Position numbers and translations under genes: made by a program. DNA of 23,370 bases, from contig CAYSIX010000034.1 of the NCBI GenBank assembly GCA_964431205.1, positions 1 through 23,370 of the forward strand, written 5' to 3'. Each line of letters starts with the position of its first letter. Within the stretch, counting starts at the first letter, position 1. The stretch is from CAYSIX01 sp964431205. Its GTDB lineage: Bacteria; Planctomycetota; Phycisphaerae; Phycisphaerales; Phycisphaeraceae. Shown in pieces: positions 21,455-23,370 of the stretch. Under the pieces are notes generated by a model. The model was not told where the DNA came from and did not search any database. It saw only the letters and a list, made by a program, of their open reading frames with translations.

Positions 21455-22792
21455 TCACAGGTTCGCCTCGCTCAGGCACAGGCCCATGGGCACGGCCCAG
21501 CCGGGCTGCGGCTGGTTCAGGTCCACGCTGCCGGGCTTGGCGCGCCGGGTCAGCCGCGTCAGCCTCGCGAACGGGTCGCCGAGCTGCGCCGCGACGCGCA
21601 CCGCCCGGGCGATCTGCTGGCACTTGGGCACGTCCCGCGATTCGCCGCCGAGAAACACCAGCTTCTCGACCTGCTTGTCCGGGAACAGTCGTTGGTAGTA
21701 GCGCATGCAGAACTGCAGCTCCTCGATGAGGCACTCGATCGTGTCGGTGCCGTCGGCGTCGTCGTCGGCCGAGCGGGTCGGCGACTGGAGCGACGTCGGC
21801 GGCTGCAGGGGTCGCGGCTCGTCCGGCTCGTCGTCGGGGCGCTGCAGCGGTCGCCCGGGCGGGGTCAGGCCCATCTGGGCGTCGAGCGAGGGGATGCCCG
21901 TCCCGCCGGGGACGGCGTCGGCATCCTGGGGCCCGCAGCCCGTGCCGGCGGTGGCGCCGACAGGCTGAGCCCTCGAGGGCGCGGCGGCGAGGGCCGGCGT
22001 CATGGCCGGCTCCGGGGCGGCCGTGGCGGGCTCGGCGGGCGTCGCCGGGCCCGCGCCGGCCATCCGCGCCTGCCGCGCCTCGCTGAAGCTGAGCTTGTGT
22101 CGCTGGGCGTACTGGCGGGTCATGTGGTCGCCGGCGGCCTGGATCGTCTTGGCGAAGACCATCTGGCTGCCGTGGGCGATCACGACCTTCGTCACCGCCG
22201 CGCCGATGTCCAGGAAGCAGGTGACCCGCTGGGCGTCTTCGGGTCGGGTGTACAGGTGCCCGAACGCGCGGAGGATGCACTGCGGCTCGCTGTGCATGCC
22301 CACCACGTCGAGCCGGCACCGCCGCGCCACGTCGATGTACCCCATCACGACCTCGCGGCTGGCGGCCTGGCAGATCACCTCGTGCAGCGACTGGCCGTTG
22401 CGAACGAACTGACCGACCGAGACGTTGCGCACGACCATCCGGCTGGGCTCGACGTGCAGCCGCTGGCGCAGCTCGGTGTCCACCAGCTCGTCGACCTCTT
22501 CGCTGTCCTGGCGGGGCACGGCCAGGTGCTGGATCAGCGTCTGGAACGCGGGGATGACCATCTGCACGCGGCGGCCCTTGAAGCGGTGCTGCTTGAGCAG
22601 GCTGCGGACGGCCTCGGCGGCGAAGTCGAGCCTCGCCGCGGCGTTGAACCGCGCGTGCTCGGGCATCGGCATCGCCGCGGCGTCGACGAGCTGCGGCCGC
22701 GCGTCCGGCACGACCTGCAGCAGCTTCAGGCTGTCGGCGCCGAAGTCGATGGCGATCGGAGACGGCTTCGGCTTGGAAAAAGAGAATCCCAT
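21455..22792 (-). CDS. pilM: Type IV pilus assembly protein PilM, with a large internal insert
   Basis: 445 aa; PilM is usually about 350. It is an actin/FtsA-fold cytoplasmic ATP-binding protein that recruits the PilN tail. The fold's motifs are visible: phosphate 1 IAIDFGADSLKLLQV (about 13-27), VQMVIPAFQTLIQHLAVP, phosphate 2 TCFLDIGAAVTKVVIA (about 191-206), and the adenosine motif KLVFLGGESRD (about 377-387). Between residue 244 and about 348 lies a Pro/Ala/Asp-rich insert of about 105 residues with no visible fold, after FSEARQARM and before TIECLIEELQFCMRYYQ. GGAGG precedes the ATG. It is the first gene of the leftward pilus operon and is divergent from hslU. Confidence 0.9.
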   Translation of the reverse strand: MGFSFSKPKPSPIAIDFGADSLKLLQVVPDARPQLVDAAAMPMPEHARFNAAARLDFAAEAVRSLLKQHRFKGRRVQMVIPAFQTLIQHLAVPRQDSEEVDELVDTELRQRLHVEPSRMVVRNVSVGQFVRNGQSLHEVICQAASREVVMGYIDVARRCRLDVVGMHSEPQCILRAFGHLYTRPEDAQRVTCFLDIGAAVTKVVIAHGSQMVFAKTIQAAGDHMTRQYAQRHKLSFSEARQARMAGAGPATPAEPATAAPEPAMTPALAAAPSRAQPVGATAGTGCGPQDADAVPGGTGIPSLDAQMGLTPPGRPLQRPDDEPDEPRPLQPPTSLQSPTRSADDDADGTDTIECLIEELQFCMRYYQRLFPDKQVEKLVFLGGESRDVPKCQQIARAVRVAAQLGDPFARLTRLTRRAKPGSVDLNQPQPGWAVPMGLCLSEANL

Positions 22793-23023
22793 GGGGTCGG
22801 TCCGCCTCCGCGTCGAGGGGCGCCGGGCGGTTCGCGGTTCGTTGGATCGCGCGGTCTGGCCGCGCGGCGCGACCGACGCGCCGTCGTCCCTCTGACCTCA
22901 AGCATCGACTAGCTCACCGGACGGGTTTAGCGGCCTGCCCCCGGTTATCCGGCCGTGCTCGGCGGCACGACCGCCCCGGCCGCGCCGATCGCTCGGACCG
23001 CCGCGACCCGCACGCCCGCCCGC

Positions 23024-23052
23024 TTGACCCCGTCGCCCGCCGCGCCCACGAT
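23024..23052 (+). promoter_or_regulatory. Candidate promoter of hslU
   Basis: TTGACC (23024-23029) is followed after 17 bp by CACGAT (23047-23052), overlapping GATACC. Transcription would begin almost on the ATG at 23061, and no Shine-Dalgarno sequence is visible. The -10 match is weak. The rest of the 268-bp gap back to pilM shows no gene. Confidence 0.3.
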
Positions 23053-23060
23053 ACCCCGCG

Positions 23061-23370
23061 ATGCAGAACCTGACCCCGAAGCAGACGGTCGAGGCCCTGG
23101 ACCGCTACATCATCGGCCAGGCCGACGCCAAACGCGCCGTCGCCGTGGCCATCCGCAACCGCTGGCGGCGGCAGCGGCTCGAGCCCGAGATGGCCCGCGA
23201 GGTGTACCCCAAGAATATCATCATGATCGGCCCCACGGGCGTCGGGAAGACCGAGATCGCCCGCCGCCTGGCCGACCTCACCGGCGCCCCGTTCATCAAG
23301 GTCGAGGCCAGCAAGTTCACCGAGGTGGGCTACCACGGCCGGGACGTGGAGTCGATGATCCGCGACCTGC
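23061..23370 (+). CDS. hslU: HslU (ClpY), ATPase subunit of the HslUV protease, 5' part only
   Basis: 103 residues are visible before the window ends. MQNLTPKQTVEALDRYIIGQADAKRAVAVAIRNRWRRQRL is the characteristic HslU start, and Walker A GPTGVGKT is at 57-64. HslU is an AAA+ unfoldase that feeds proteins to the threonine protease HslV. The pore loop, GYVG in E. coli, reads GYHG at 90-93 (TEVGYHGRDVESMIRDL). In many bacteria hslV lies just upstream of hslU; here the upstream neighbour is the divergent pilM, so hslV must be downstream or elsewhere. Confidence 0.95.
   Translation, partial: MQNLTPKQTVEALDRYIIGQADAKRAVAVAIRNRWRRQRLEPEMAREVYPKNIIMIGPTGVGKTEIARRLADLTGAPFIKVEASKFTEVGYHGRDVESMIRDL

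Noticed and set aside
20741..22912. 723-codon plus-strand frame opposite pilN and pilM
   Set aside because: It is a mirror frame across two well-identified genes, with biased composition.

Overview
This is a high-GC window (roughly 70% by eye) that reads best as a member of the Planctomycetota, probably class Phycisphaerae. The basis is a planctomycete-style prepilin with an H-X9-DG-type tail, a short PheT, a Gfo/Idh/MocA oxidoreductase, an exopolysaccharide-type gene set and dense G/C-ending codon use. The class assignment is inference: no rRNA or tRNA gene is present to settle it. In DNA of this composition nearly every gene has long open frames on the opposite strand, and those are left out.

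Layout. Positions 1-1558 (-) hold most of an S41 C-terminal processing peptidase, open at the left edge. It is divergent from a rightward operon of radA (1754-3307), a GH10-fold protein without catalytic glutamates (3320-4756) and a sarcosine-oxidase-type flavoenzyme (4753-5928). Convergent with that operon is a leftward, translationally coupled set (10032 to 5994): an O-antigen-ligase-like membrane protein, a radical SAM/SPASM protein and a family-4 glycosyltransferase, probably for surface or exported polysaccharide. Next come a prepilin-like gene with a good promoter and a terminator (11358-10438, -), a dihydroorotate-dehydrogenase-like gene (12315-11509, -) divergent from a ComF-type phosphoribosyltransferase (12350-13132, +), a Gfo/Idh/MocA oxidoreductase (14194-13148, -) and pheT (16271-14232, -). 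A small putative lipoprotein (16270-16881, +) starts back to back with pheT.

The right third is a leftward type IV pilus / type II secretion assembly operon: pilM, pilN, pilO, a PilP/GspC-like protein and a PilB/GspE ATPase (22792 to 17364). PilM binds the cytoplasmic tail of PilN, PilN and PilO form the inner-membrane platform, the PilP-like protein would link to an outer-membrane secretin (not in the window), and PilB drives assembly. The prepilin at 10438-11358 could be a substrate. The start of hslU (23061 onward, +) is divergent from pilM and runs off the right edge.

The most distinctive non-coding structure is in the convergent gap between the lipoprotein and pilB. Two nearly identical 128-bp units (17041-17168 and 17203-17330) each consist of two inverted REP-like hairpins headed by GATG, with half-copies on both sides. 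This is a BIME-like repeat array. The other main observations are a GH10 protein lacking both catalytic residues, a DHOD-like protein that has lost the orotate-site lysine, a PheT without its OB tRNA-binding domain, low-complexity insertions in RadA and PilM, a HslU pore loop GYHG, and several -10-like hexamers so close to start codons that leaderless transcripts are likely.
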